Source: Podarcis raffonei (lineage: Eukaryota; Chordata; Lepidosauria; Squamata; Lacertidae). From it: DNA of 64,000 bases. The translations under genes and the position numbers were made by a program. Positions within the stretch are counted from its first letter, which is position 1. Each line of letters opens with the position of its first letter. Shown here in pieces: positions 34,040 to 47,334 of the stretch. The stretch spans positions 100,399,851-100,463,850 of the forward strand of contig NC_070604.1 in the NCBI RefSeq assembly GCF_027172205.1, given 5' to 3'. The notes beneath the pieces were generated by a model. That model saw only the letters and a program-made list of their open reading frames with translations, did not search any database and was not told the DNA's origin.

Positions 34040-37000
34040 ATTTTAATTTATACCTCACCCTCCCCGGCCAGAACCGGGTTCTGCATTCTGAATAGGTTAT
34101 CAAGTCGAAATATTTCCAGAAAATAACTGAAGTATTGGATGGAGCTGTGAAAACTCATGTTCTTTATTATTAATTATATTTGTTAGTTTCTTTATGCAAA
34201 GAAAGTCCCACAGCTAGATAAAATACAAACAGATAAAATCAAATAGAAACCAGAATGTTTAAAATGACATACAGTATAAAATTCCTAAAATGCTCATCCA
34301 GCATTACAATAAAAAGGACGAGTCCTGCCCCCTTCCATTGCCAAAAATGAGCCCCAAAGAAGAAGCTAGTTTTGCTACCAGCATGTCTAAATATTAGGTT
34401 AAAGTTTGGAAATGGCAAGTTTCACTCTGTATAATGTTTGGTAATTCCAGGATGAAAGTAATAGGAATTGCCCATCACCTTTCTGCCCTGGGCTTGTGAA
34501 GTTTGAGCAGAATTTGGATGGCTTCTGCTAAGAAAGAGATGCAAGACTAGCTGGATCTTGTCTTGATCCAGCAAAACAATTCTTACGCTCTCTTTGTTAA
34601 GGCTCAATGGTGGGTGTACCAAATTATTTCATTCGTTTACCGCTGAAAAATACCAGAGCTAATCAGGAAGAGCTTTAAGGATAACTTTTATGCATTTCTG
34701 TCAGAAGACAGTTGGATCCTTCCTGCATTGGTATGGTTGCTTGTTGGGGAATACTCCCTTGAACCTCCTCCCCTATTTCAGGTTGAGCACAGTTGTGCGG
34801 TGCCACTTAACATTTTTTTCCCTCATGCAGGCACAGCATAAATGTCAAGCGTGGCAAGTGAGGTTACTTCAGGCCAGGCATACTGAAGTTGAATCACTTT
34901 GTGTTCCTGGCATGCCTTGAAAACCCACTTGCTTATTCTTTGTTTTTTAATGACTGTAGTTTTAAATAAAAGCAGTGATATAATGGGCTTTGAAGCCATG
35001 TCTTCTGATTAACACTTTAAAAAAAAAATCTTTCAAAGGCTTCCATTCCTTCACCTTGGCTCTCTTCCACTCCACCCCATACTAAATGTAACACCGTCAG
35101 CAGAATTCCATTGAAGAAAACTTTAAAAGCAGTAAAACTTTTAGAATAAACAGGATTAATACTACAGATTATGAAACTGTGCGACAAAAAGAACTTCATT
35201 GACTTCTTGTGGCTGTTGCCAAATGCAGGTTTTTTCCTGGGCAGCGCTCTTATCCAAAATGAGGTTGTTTACAAAGGTTTATGGGTTTATTTGTATGTAG
35301 TCGCACCTTACTTTGAAAGGTTTTTGAAACTACCAGTTTTGAGGCAACAGCCACTTTTCAAAGGGTCCTCCAGCTAGTTGTGCAGTATGACTTTAGACTT
35401 GTATTTATTGTACATCTCTGTGTACGTATTGCCGCATGGTTGAAACTTGCAGCTTTTAAAAGGAAAAAAGTTGACAACTGATTGGTCATGGATGTGCTCT
35501 TGGATATGCTCAAAGTATCTCTCTGGACTGTAGACATTAAAATTGACTGAATTTTATACTGATAGTTGTAGAGATGTTATACTGCATAGGAAAGTTCTAC
35601 CACCACTGTAGTATTTTCTTAAAGAAATATGCTGGAAAGCTATGGAATATTTTTTAATTTGAGATGTTTGCTGATGGCCTGAATGGGTTGGGTATTGTCT
35701 CTCATCGTGTGACAGAGGCAGGAGAGCAAAGAACTCTGGGAGGCGGTGCTAATGTGTATTAACTTTTCCCCCCTTATAGAAATGGCTGCAAACACCTGAT
35801 CTTCCGAAAGAAATATACAAGCACCTTGCCTACTATGTACCCAAAATTTACTGTAGGGGTCCTAATCCAGCCCCACAAAGCGAAGATTTGCTTGCGCAAC
35901 AGGTTTTGCTGGGACCAATGGAATGGTACCTATGCGGTGAAGACCCTGCATTTGGCTTTCAGAAACTTGAGCAATCCAACAAACCTTCACATCTTTGTGG
36001 TCGGGTATTTAAAGTTGGCGAGCCTACATACTCTTGCAGGTAACTAGTCACTTCTTTTAAACTGTCAAGCCCCTTAACAGTTGAATGATTTGAGCTCTAT
36101 TTATTTATTTATTTATTTAAAACATTTTTAATACCACCACTCATTAAAAAATTGAGGGCAGTTTACAATAAAAGCAATCCAGTAAATCCAGTGAAAGCAG
36201 GTTCCCTGCCCAGGAACTGTCGTAGATGGCATACCAGTTGAAGTTGAAGAAAGGCAGCTACATGCTGCAGATGGTTGGGGCTGCGTGGGAGGTGGTGTAG
36301 GAGGTTGTAACTAGATGCAGGATTTTGGCAAAAAAACGCCTCCTCCCCTTTTTCCGTTAGGTCCCAACTAGATCAGGCTACATACTCACGAGGGCACAAT
36401 TTGATACCCTTCTTATATCTGATCTCTGGTTCCAAAGAACAGCAAAAACCCAACCTGTTTGGGTTATTTGTGGCTGCCATTTAGTACTTTTTAATTCTTT
36501 GGTTTCTGGGCAGGTAGTGGTTTTGAACTGCAGTTTTTGTTCCTCCGTAGTTTTAGTCCTCATAGTTTCAAGTGTCATGAATCTTTGGAATTTCAGCAGC
36601 TCTTTCTCAAAATTGGGTGTCAGGATTGCAGAAGTTGTGGTGGGTTGTCCATACTTAAACACTATTTCCCCTCTCTCCCTCTCACATAAATGAGTAGGCT
36701 TGGGTCCCAACATACATACAGAACTTCCAGATTTAGCAACTTGTCAGCCTCCCCAGAGAAATATAGGGTTGTGTTCAACTAAATTTTACTGAAGAGTAGG
36801 TTCATATAAATTAATGAACACAACTAAGTTGGGGCCATTAATTTGAATGGGTCTACTGTGGGGGGACTTCAACATAGCACTATGGGAGTTGTTCCATCAG
36901 TGCAAACATTTCAGTTTGTCAGAAGGAACAATCTCCCCTCTCCTCCCAATCACACACTGTTATAGCAGTTCTCCTCTAAGCCACCCATAATGAGCACCAT

Positions 37001-40000
37001 TATAAATTTTACCGTAATCCTTATATCTGTAGTTTTAAAAAAGCAATTGGAAAGACACATGCACATGCAGAAACATGACTTTTCACCACGGGTATAGGGC
37101 TGTATATGAATTCAATAAATAATGATAACAACAACAACATCATAATATAATATAATATAATATAATATAATATAATATAATATAATATAATATAATTAAT
37201 TTCCATCTGCATAGAAGGTCCTAGGTTGTGTCCAATATACATTACAGTCTTTTTCTCAAGCAGTTGACAGTGCAATCCTATACAGATCTTCTCAGAAGTG
37301 TCCTATTGAATTCAGTGGAGCTTGTTTTTAGTTAAATATGTATAGAAATTCATCCTAAACATTGTGTAGTTGGCCCTTTTATTAACATGTTTTTCTACTC
37401 TCTTTTTTTGTCAGAGATTGTGCTGTTGATCCAACTTGCGTGCTTTGCATGGAATGTTTCCTGGGAAGTGTTCACAGAGAGCATCGATACAGGGTTAGTA
37501 AGCCTATGTGTGATTTTAGTGATGTTTCATTCAGTATCAAATTTGTGACTTGGTCAAATCAAATGAGTGTATATTTTATCACACTCCCCCCCCCTTTACC
37601 TTTACCTTTTCCTCTCCTCCCTCTCTCTTCCTCTGCTCCCCAATGCAAATGTAGCATTACAAAAGCTATGAAATTCAGTATGTAGGCAGTACTCCCACTT
37701 GCCTAGGCAGCCCTGATGTTTTCACACAGATCAGTACTTTGAGTAACATTAAATGTTGCGGCTTTCAGAAACTAAAAGTTTGACTTTGAAGTTCATTTCC
37801 TTAGATTATAGGTGTAGGTGTAGGTAGAGGGGCTTAATGAGAGTAATCACAGACAATAAATGAATGCGTCAACCAGTTATGACACAGCAGCTGCCTTATG
37901 CTCACAAATAACTCAGCACTGTTATTTAAAAGAAGAAAACAGCATCTCCAGTATATCCATTTATCACTGAACATATGACGCACTAAAGGCTGAAATTAAC
38001 AAATAAATAGGTATTTTGGCTGCAATCCTATGGTCCCAGACAGGGCATCCTAGGAACCATAGGAAGTTTCAGTTCCCCCTGTGAGGGTGGAGGCAGTGAT
38101 CCAAACTCATGGGAGATCTGACCTAGTTTGCCCCCCTCCAAGCTGTCACAGGAACCTCTACAGCCCTATCTTACCAACTTTGAGCTCTGAAACCAGTAGA
38201 TGCTACAGAGATGGGTCAGTGTTCGCACTTCCTTGATACCCCTTCTTCCTTGATACACACACCCCAAAAGCAGAGGGAATTAATATGACAGCCCTGGAGC
38301 CGGCTCATGTTCCTTCCTACTGGAAACAATAGGAGATAAATCATTCTTGAAAAAACAGAAAGGGGACAGGTGAAATGGTTCTTCTCCCTCTTAGCCTGAG
38401 GCCATGTGCCCAGTAGGGCTCTGGATTTGGTGGTTTGTTGATCTTCAGTCCCCGTCCCCCCCCCCCGGCCCAACTTTTGGATTTCCTTCCCCTTTACAGA
38501 AATTATCAGGGGTCTGCAAATGTTAATTCCTACTAATCAGCTGTGATCAGTTTTGATGGCACAACAATACAGATACGTTGTGTATGTTATCATGTTTGTT
38601 TTTCTAAGAATGGTTTATGCCCTTTCCCATGCCCCAGGGCAGCTTACAACAAAGTCAAATGAGGTTAAAAAACACACACTATGAAACAACACAAGTCCTT
38701 AAAACACCACACCACTGATAGTCTGAAGTTATGTAGTTCAGTCTTTGTATACTGTAGGTTGCATTATTATTATTTACTTTGAACCTGAAATTAATCCCAT
38801 AGCTTTCGTCAGGCATTTTACCCCTTTCAGATTTTGCTTCTCTACACTGCCATCCCATAATATGCTTCATACAAGTTCACATATTAAACATAATAAATTG
38901 CAGACTTAAAGTAAGGGAAAGGCTTCACTCTCCATTCCCCTGGCCTTATCTTTAAGATGGATCTGTTCTTGCTCTGATTGCTTAACATAGATTATAGACT
39001 CATAGAATCAGCATTGGAAGGGATCCCAAGGATCATCTAGTCCAACCTGCTGCAATGCAGGAATCCTGCCCACAGCCGACCCGAGGTTGACTTGAACTAC
39101 CAACCTACTGGTTAACAGCCAGATGCACTGTCTCATTAGAACAACTGCTAACTGAAGAAGAATGAGATAGTCCTTATCTTGTTATCGCCTAATTCACTTG
39201 CTGGAGCAGGGAGAAACTTCCTGTAATTTCTTTGGGAAGTGCATTTCTTGAAGTATGTAAGTTAGCAGAACTAATAATCATAAGGCCAACCAGTCAGTAT
39301 TTTCCATAATCTAAACTAAAATTGGAACTGGAATAAGTGAGTCATGCAGTAAACTCAAGTGATTCTTGTTCTTTTATTCTATACAATAATTCCTATAATG
39401 TACGATTCCAAGATCATGTCTGCTGATTTGTCTGTATGACCTCATATTTTAGTACAATAGTAGGATCTTCTCCTGTAGGCATTTTATCACGAGTAGAGGC
39501 TTGAGCTGGAACAGAATCTATTGAATCCTTGTTCATAAAAAAGCAGGCAGGACAGACCTGGAGAATACGCCCTGCTTAGCTCTAAAAGCAAGGAGAATTC
39601 TGCTTGCTATAGCTCATATCATTGATTTACCCTTAGTTTGAAAGGTAATAATGACTTTCCTTCCCCTCTGCCCTTTCATAAGACTTGCTGATCCTTTGGC
39701 ACTGGGAGCAGCCAGCTGTCAGGGCTATTACTGGAAGATGGAGCCTTATTCTGGTGGTGAGCCCAAAGGACATTCCTGTAGTCTCTGCTCCATTGAGTAT
39801 AGGATTTGTTATACAAAACTTTAAAGCAGCCATTTAACTTAACATCACAAGGATTGGAAAACCACCATGAATCTCTAAATTGTCTCTCAGGTCTTCTTCA
39901 CTGTGTCCCAGATTGCCAATCCGTTCTGGATAGAGAGTTTACCAGCCTGGTTTTCATTTATGAAGCATACTTTCTTCTTCATATTTATTTTAAAATAATG

Positions 40001-43000
40001 CTGTAGATGACAACATCTGGTGGAGGAGGTTTCTGTGACTGTGGCGATACTGAAGCTTGGAAAGAAGGTCCATACTGCCAGAAGCATGAACATAACACTT
40101 CAGAAACAGAAGAAGAGGAGGTAAGGATACACAGGTTTTGGAAATTAATTTGTGCTGTTGCTCAGGTAACTCCGATTTGGACAGAGAACAAAATTTGAGA
40201 GCTCACTCTCTGGCCTAACTCTAGGCCCAGCCACGCCACCCAAATGACATCTTTGCTTCCTCCTGTACAAAGCAGGAGAGAATACATCAAGATTGTTATT
40301 TCAGTCAGGTGTGCTTTCTTATGTTTTCTGTATTTAAGTATCTTGTTCTTCACTTCAGGAGCTTTTAACACTAAAATGATTTTTCTAGTCTTTCTAGCAG
40401 CCAGATCTCATAGACTAGGGCAAGCGTAGGCAAACTCGGCCCTCCAGATGTTTTGAAACTACAATTCCCATCATCCCTGACCACTGGTCCTGTTAGCTAG
40501 AGATGATGGGAGTTGTAGTCCCAAAACATCTGGCGGGCCAAGTTTGCCTATGCCTATGCCTGGACTAGGGTATAAGAATTTTCAAATAATTAACTTCTGT
40601 GTTAAGCTTCTTTTAGCTGTAGGGGAAACGTTAGAAATTATTACCTTGATGTTAACACTTTCCTCCTTTTTTCATTTTAGGATCCTCTTGTGCATTTGAC
40701 AGAAGATATGATAGCAAAAGTTTACAATATTTTTGCTATCATGTTTCAGTATGCTGTAGATATTTTAACATGGGAAAAAGAAAACGATTTACCACCTGGT
40801 TTAGAGACAGTGTAAGTAAAATTGCTGTTTGAACTTCCAAGACTGGCACAGTTTTTAATGGAAAAATGTTAGCTGCATCTTAATTCATAAATGAGATTGT
40901 GTGCCGCCTAAAAAGAGTTGCCAATGGTTTAGTCCCGTTGAAATAAGTGTGAAACACATTTACATCACATCAGTTTCAGCGGGTCTTCAATGTGATCAGT
41001 TTTCTATGGATCGCACTCAGTGGATATATCTTATTTGAGAGTAAATGCTATTGTGCTCAGTGGGATATAGCTTTAACTAAACATGCTTAAAATAGCTGTT
41101 CCTTGAGGCTAAAAGGGAAATGTTTTTAATACACTTCTCTAAAGAATTATATTGATTTTTTCTTATTGAAAAGTCTGTTCTCTCTCCCTCTCCTCCTTTA
41201 TTTACCAAAGAAATTAGTGGTTGGGGTTTTTTTGTAGAATAATGCTTCTTGCCAATAGTATCTAATGCAATTTGGCACCACTATAGTAAGCTAATGTCAT
41301 TGAAAATAGGATCCAGCATATCCCGTAGGATAATATAATAACTTGGATCCAGAGAACATAAAACAAAACTCCACCTGTGCAGTAGGATGTTCCTCACTAT
41401 AACTCCCTCTGCCCCTCCCCAAGTTGCTCCTGAAGCTTGGTAGTCCCTGCGGGATGGTCCACAGAGGGTCAGTTGGATTGGGAAATTAGAAGAATTTGGC
41501 AAGGCTGTCATGTACAAGCAGAAGTAGTTTTCCACTCACGCAAGGCACGGTAGTAAAATTAATCACAAGAGCCCTCTGTCTTCCTATTGCTGATTCAGTA
41601 TGTTTCCTTAATAGAGATTCCAGTAAATAGAAGTATTGAAATGCTAGAGAAAATACCTTGATTGATTTAAATTAATTATATTCCTTATTTGTAATACTGT
41701 CTTTACAGTGAGAAGACGGATACTTACTTCTGCATGCTTTTTAATGATGAAGTTCACACATACGAACAGGTTATTTACACTCTTCAAAAAGCTGTCAATT
41801 GCACACAAAAGGAAGCCATTGGTTTCGCAACAACTGTAGACAGAGATGTAAGTAAGCTCTTTAGACTTCCATTGAAACATTGGGTAAAAATGATTAAGCT
41901 TGGTCAGTTTAAGAGGATTTAGGCCTGTAGTTCCTTCCATATTTCCTTCCTGCTAGCTGATCAACCATTTACCTTATTTGGAGGAATAGAAGGAGCTAGG
42001 CCATTTCCAAAGCAACACTGGAGCATAGTTCATTAGTTCATTCCTTGATTATACTTGCTGCAATTGGCCCTCTTGGCAGGAGCATACTTGATAACAGACA
42101 GTTTTGCTCCCCCACCTCCACTTTGCAAATCATGCTGTGAGAGTTGGGACACTTCCTTCCTGGATGCCTTCCCAGCCTGAGATTCTTTGGCAATGCTTTA
42201 GCAAGTTAACTTCACAGTGAGTCTCTGGGAAAGCACTTTTTAAAATCTGAGAAAACCTCCTCTCTTCTTACGCCATCCACCAAGAAAACATATTTTAGCC
42301 AGTCTTTTCTAATGTAACTTAGAGGCAAAACTTGTAAAAAACGAAGTGAGGCTCTCCAATCTTTGTAGTATTGAATATTTTACAAGCAACATGCGCACTC
42401 TGAGGCTGAAAGTTCGTTATGGTGGGTGTGTGGCTGCTGCTGAAATCTGAAAATAATAATAATAATAAAAGACCAGCCAGAGGGAAAGCACTAGCACAGG
42501 ACACAAAAAAGGGCAAATCTCAAAATTATGCACAAGAATCAGTGAGTTTATTGCTCACCAATGTGCTTTGGATCAATAAACTCTTTCTTAAGGGTTATTC
42601 AACCATTTCCCTCTCATGCAATAATCAGTGCATGTAAGATGGCTTAATCAGGTTTTGGTTTTTTTTGAAGGGTGGGAGAAAACACACCCTATGGCTGTAT
42701 CTTAATTATGTCCCTGCATTCACAGAGGCTCTTGGCTCCAATGAAAACCTCCTCTCTCTCCCTTCCAGTTATGGAAGCCTCTGCTAGAGTGTAATTTAGG
42801 ATAAGTATTTAACACATGAAACTCAACTAAAACCAAAATGGGCCTCAGTCTAATTCAGGGGCAGGAAACTGGATTTGCCTATCTATAGCCCTGGTTAGCC
42901 TTAACCACCCAGAGTGATGTGATATCATAACGCGTATGCTTCTCTTTCTCTCTCTTAAAAAAACCCCTTTTATTTATTTGTTTCTTTAAATAAATCCCAG

Positions 43001-46000
43001 CTCAAAACATAATTTAAGGTACCGTATTTTTCGCTCTATAAGACACACCTAGTTTTAGAGGGGGAGAACAAGAAAAAAAAATTCTCCTCTCTGCACAGTG
43101 CCCCTTCCGTTTCTCCTCCCGCTTCGCTGAAGGGGCGCTGCGCAGCTCTCCCTCTCTGCACAGCGCCCCTTCAACAAAGCAGCAGGAGAAGCGGAGCCCC
43201 TTCCATTTCTCCTCCCGCTTCACTGAAGGGGCGCTGCGCAGAGAGTGAAAGCTGCGCAGCGCCTCTCCAGCAAAGCGAAGCCAGGAGAGCAAGAGGGATC
43301 GGTGCACACTGATCCCTCTTGCTCTCCTGGCTTCAGGGATAGCCGCCCGAAGCCTCTGGAGCACAGCGAGAACTCCCGCTGCGCTCCGGAGGCTTTGCCT
43401 TGCTTTCGCTGAAGCCATGGAGCCTGCATGCACTCCATCAGGCGCACACACATTTCCCCTTACTTTTTAGGAGGGGAAAAGTGTGTCTTATAGAGCAAAA
43501 AATATGGTATATAGTTATCATAAGATTGTGAATCTTTCAGAATTGCTGAGGAATTTAATAGTTTTGTTTGCTTTTTCATAGGTGATATTTGCTATATCAG
43601 CAATAAATGCAATTTACATGATAAACATATGTGAAGCATATATACATACTGCTTACTTAAACTGAACATATGACATTTTAATTTATGTTAAATATATTTA
43701 ACACAAGCTTAATTGTGTTAATATGTGCTATTTAGCAGAAGTCATTGTTGGTATAGGGTTGATTTAATTCAAGCAGTCTTATTCAAGGGTTAGAAATGTA
43801 GGTGACTTCAACGTGCAATCAAAACATATTATTTAAAGTTTTAGTTATATCTTTAATTAGCTGTTAATAGCCATGTAACTGTTTAACAGGGACGCAGGTC
43901 AGTTCGCTATGGAGACTTTCAGTACTGTGACCAAGCCAAATCAGTGATAGTGGTAAGTGACATTGCTTCATTTCCCTTAACTGAATGGTATCTATCCTTA
44001 CTTCATTATAATCAATTCACTGTTATAGCATATCTGCCCATTAACATTTTAAAACTGTATGTGACATTTTAAGAATGTTAAGGAAATGTTAAATGTCTCT
44101 GATGGAAGTGGCAGCATGCCTTGTAAGTCACTTGCTTGATGGTTCTATCATTCTTCAAAAACTGAAAAATGGCACATTCTACTTTAAAATTGTGGTAACC
44201 TCCAGATTAGATTACTGCAATGTATTGTACATGGAGTTGCCTTTGAAGACTGGAAACTAAATATAATTCAGATTATAATTGCTGGACTGTTAAGTGGGTA
44301 TTGGATATTGGGATGACCGCTCACAAGTGCTTAAAGTGTTGAATTGGCTCCCAGTCTTATTTCCAGGCAAAATTCAAAGTGCTGATGTTTTCCTTCAAAT
44401 TGCTATACTGTTTGTGAGTAAAGATGCATAGGATTGAAAGGGAAAATGTATATTTTCAGCTCAAGTCTTCCCTATGATTCTGGGGGTCTAATGAAGAAAT
44501 CCAGTCCAACATGTATGACTCATGCTAAGAAGCAAAGTTCAGCAGATACATCTACTGGATCAAAAAATGTGTATTCAAAAGAGCGTAGCCATAATGTTTC
44601 TCTGCAGTCATCACTGAATTACATGCACAATGTCCAAACTAGACTGGGACCGGCATTGTGGTGAATAGATACTTGGCACTTTTGGCCTTGACTATGTCAT
44701 TTAATTGCATAATGGGATTGAAGACTGAAATCTGTTGTTGGGAAAGAAGCCTTGAACTCATGGCCTCCCCATGCCTCTCAGAAAAATGATGTGCTCTCCA
44801 TCTGCAGTTACAGATAGTTGGAAGCCCTTTGCTGTAGTCATATCTGTCAGAGCCAGAAAGGGTAAGGGAAGTTGAACCTACATGTGGTGATGGACTAATT
44901 TCAATTGTTCCTAAGGCTGTTTGCCTTCAGTATTAGAAACAGAATTCAAGTTTTACCATTCTTGCATTACAAAATGTAGCCATATGGTACGAGATATTGG
45001 GAAAGCTTGTAAAAACCATGAAAATCCAGTTGCCTGGGATTGTTCTATGTCTTAACTGTACGAACTTGAAAAGAAAAGTGCTGTGTTTGGAGCAAAACCT
45101 GTTAATGGCTTCTCTTTTCCCTGCCCTTTTTCCTTTCCTTAAGAGAAGTACCAGTCGCCAGACTAAGCCGCTGAAGGTTCAAGTTATGCATTCATCTATT
45201 GTTGCCCATCAGAGTTTTGGTTTGAAGCTTCTAACGTGGCTTGGCAATATTATTGGATATTCAGGTACTGAAATTTGACACACTTATGATATAGCTGAAA
45301 GAGAAAAGTCATGATTGAAAAGCAGAAAATTCCTCTTTCTAGGGACAGAATGATAGACTGACATGGTCTTGTGGACATGGTGCAAACATAACAAAAATAT
45401 GTGTGTTCAGACTTATTGATCCAGTTTACTTAAAGCATGAGGGCGAAGCTACTTGTGATGCGGAAAGTCCCTGAAAGAATCTCCCAACATTCTTTTCCTT
45501 TCCACAAATCAGCCACAAGGGCACCCGAAGTAGGGAGAGTTTTATATTTCTCCCATGCCATTTCCTGACTGCAAGTCATCACTATCCCTGAGCAATTTCA
45601 GTTCCCACTTGTCTGCTTTCTAAATATGATTCTCCTCTAATGACCTTACATCACTTAATCTTTCTATGTTGGAGACAGCCTATTCTGCAAGAACATGCAT
45701 ATCTGTAGTACATACAAAATAAAGATGAATGCCTTCTATTTTAAGAATGTGCATGTTGGGGATTTAAATGTCTTACGTACAACTGAGTTTTATGCACAAA
45801 ACGGATGATTAAAGGAAATCAGTTAATCCTTTTGGTTCTCGTATTACTGTTTCTCCTTAATTAGATGGCCTTCGAAGAATATTGTGTCAAGTTGGCTTAC
45901 AGGAGGGACCAGAAGGAGAAAACTCTTCTCTTGTGGATAAACTGATGCTGTCCGATTCTAAACTCTGGAAAGGTGGGCTATTCCTTCTTGTTTTAAGAAT

Positions 46001-47290
46001 CTACCTGCACCACAGTCCGGTTGCTGGGAACGCATCTTCTTTCACACAGCTAGAGCAGCCTAGATAAATCAGAGCAAAAAGTAGCTGTGATGAGAGGGAT
46101 GGGCACAGACTTTAGGTACTCAGATACGAAATTCATATATCTTAGTTTACTCCTGGTTTACTGCAGTCTTGGTGGAAGGCACTGTCAAGAGGAAAGTGCT
46201 GCTCAGGATATCATAAGAAGCAAGGCTAGAAGTAGTGAGGCATTGATCTCTGCCAAGCTCAGATCTAAGCCAAACAAGCACCTACACCTCCAAATTTCTG
46301 GAGCAGCAGAGATGTAGACTGTGGGTGCTTCTTAATGCTATGCCACGTCTTGCTATGCTTCCTGTGCTGTGCTGTGCAAGGCTTCCCCCTTTTGGACACC
46401 TTCACACATGGCTGGTGTAAGATGCTGCTGCTGCATAACAACAAAAACAATACATTGTTTGATTGATTATTATTTATACCCCGCCCATCTGGCTGGGTTT
46501 CACCAACCACTCTGGGCGGCTCCCAACAGAATATTAAAAACAAGATAAATTGTTATCTTGATATCTGAAGAAGTGTACATGCACACGAAAGCTTATACCA
46601 AGAACAAACTTAGTTGGTCTCTAAGGTGCTACTGGACAATTTTTTATATATTTTTAAATATATTTCGACTGCGTCAGACCAACACGGCTACCTATCTGAA
46701 TCTAAAAGCAAGATAAAACATCAATCCTTAAAAACAGGGCTGCCTTCAGATGTCTTCTAGAAGTCAGATAGTTGTTTATTTCCTTGACATCTGAAGGGAG
46801 GGCGTTCCGCAAGGCAGTTGCCACTACCGAGAAGGCCCTCTGCCTGGTTCCCTGTAACCTCACTTTTCGCAGTGAGGGAACCACCAGAAGGCCCTTGGAG
46901 CTGCTTTTTTTGGTAAAACAAGTCTTTTAAGGCTGCAGTCCTAAACACACTTAATAAGGAGTGAGCCCCACTCAAGTTGTTAGGACACCTTATCTTCATG
47001 ACAACTTAACAAAATGATTTAACTATTTCAGTCTCTGCATCAGCACATTGTCAAAATTTGATGATTGCTCTAAAGTTATTTGGATGGTGCTATCATATAA
47101 TAGTACTCCACATTGATATGTATCTTTCTTTTTTTAAACAACAACAGGAGCTAGAAGTGTGTACCATCAGTTATTCATGAGCAGCCTACTTATGGATTTG
47201 AAGTACAAGAAGCTCTTTGCTATCCGATTTGCAAGGGTGAGTAACTTTCTTAATGAAAATTACTTTAGAATGCAAAGTGTGACTTTTCAG

Positions 47291-47334
<44 letters not shown>

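Larger units (their letters stand above)
30706..35779 (+). other. UBR2 intron 1 (5.1 kb)
   Basis: The first 700 bp continue the CpG island with G-rich and A/G-rich runs. The rest is AT-rich, with a LINE tail at 34006-34130 and possibly another near 34180-34300. No exon was recognised. GT at 30706 and AG at 35778-35779. Confidence 0.8.

Noticed and set aside
43014-43453. A 145-codon minus-strand ORF in intron 6
   Set aside because: It coincides with the GC-rich core of the mariner-type MITE and its repeated words. No protein family is recognisable.
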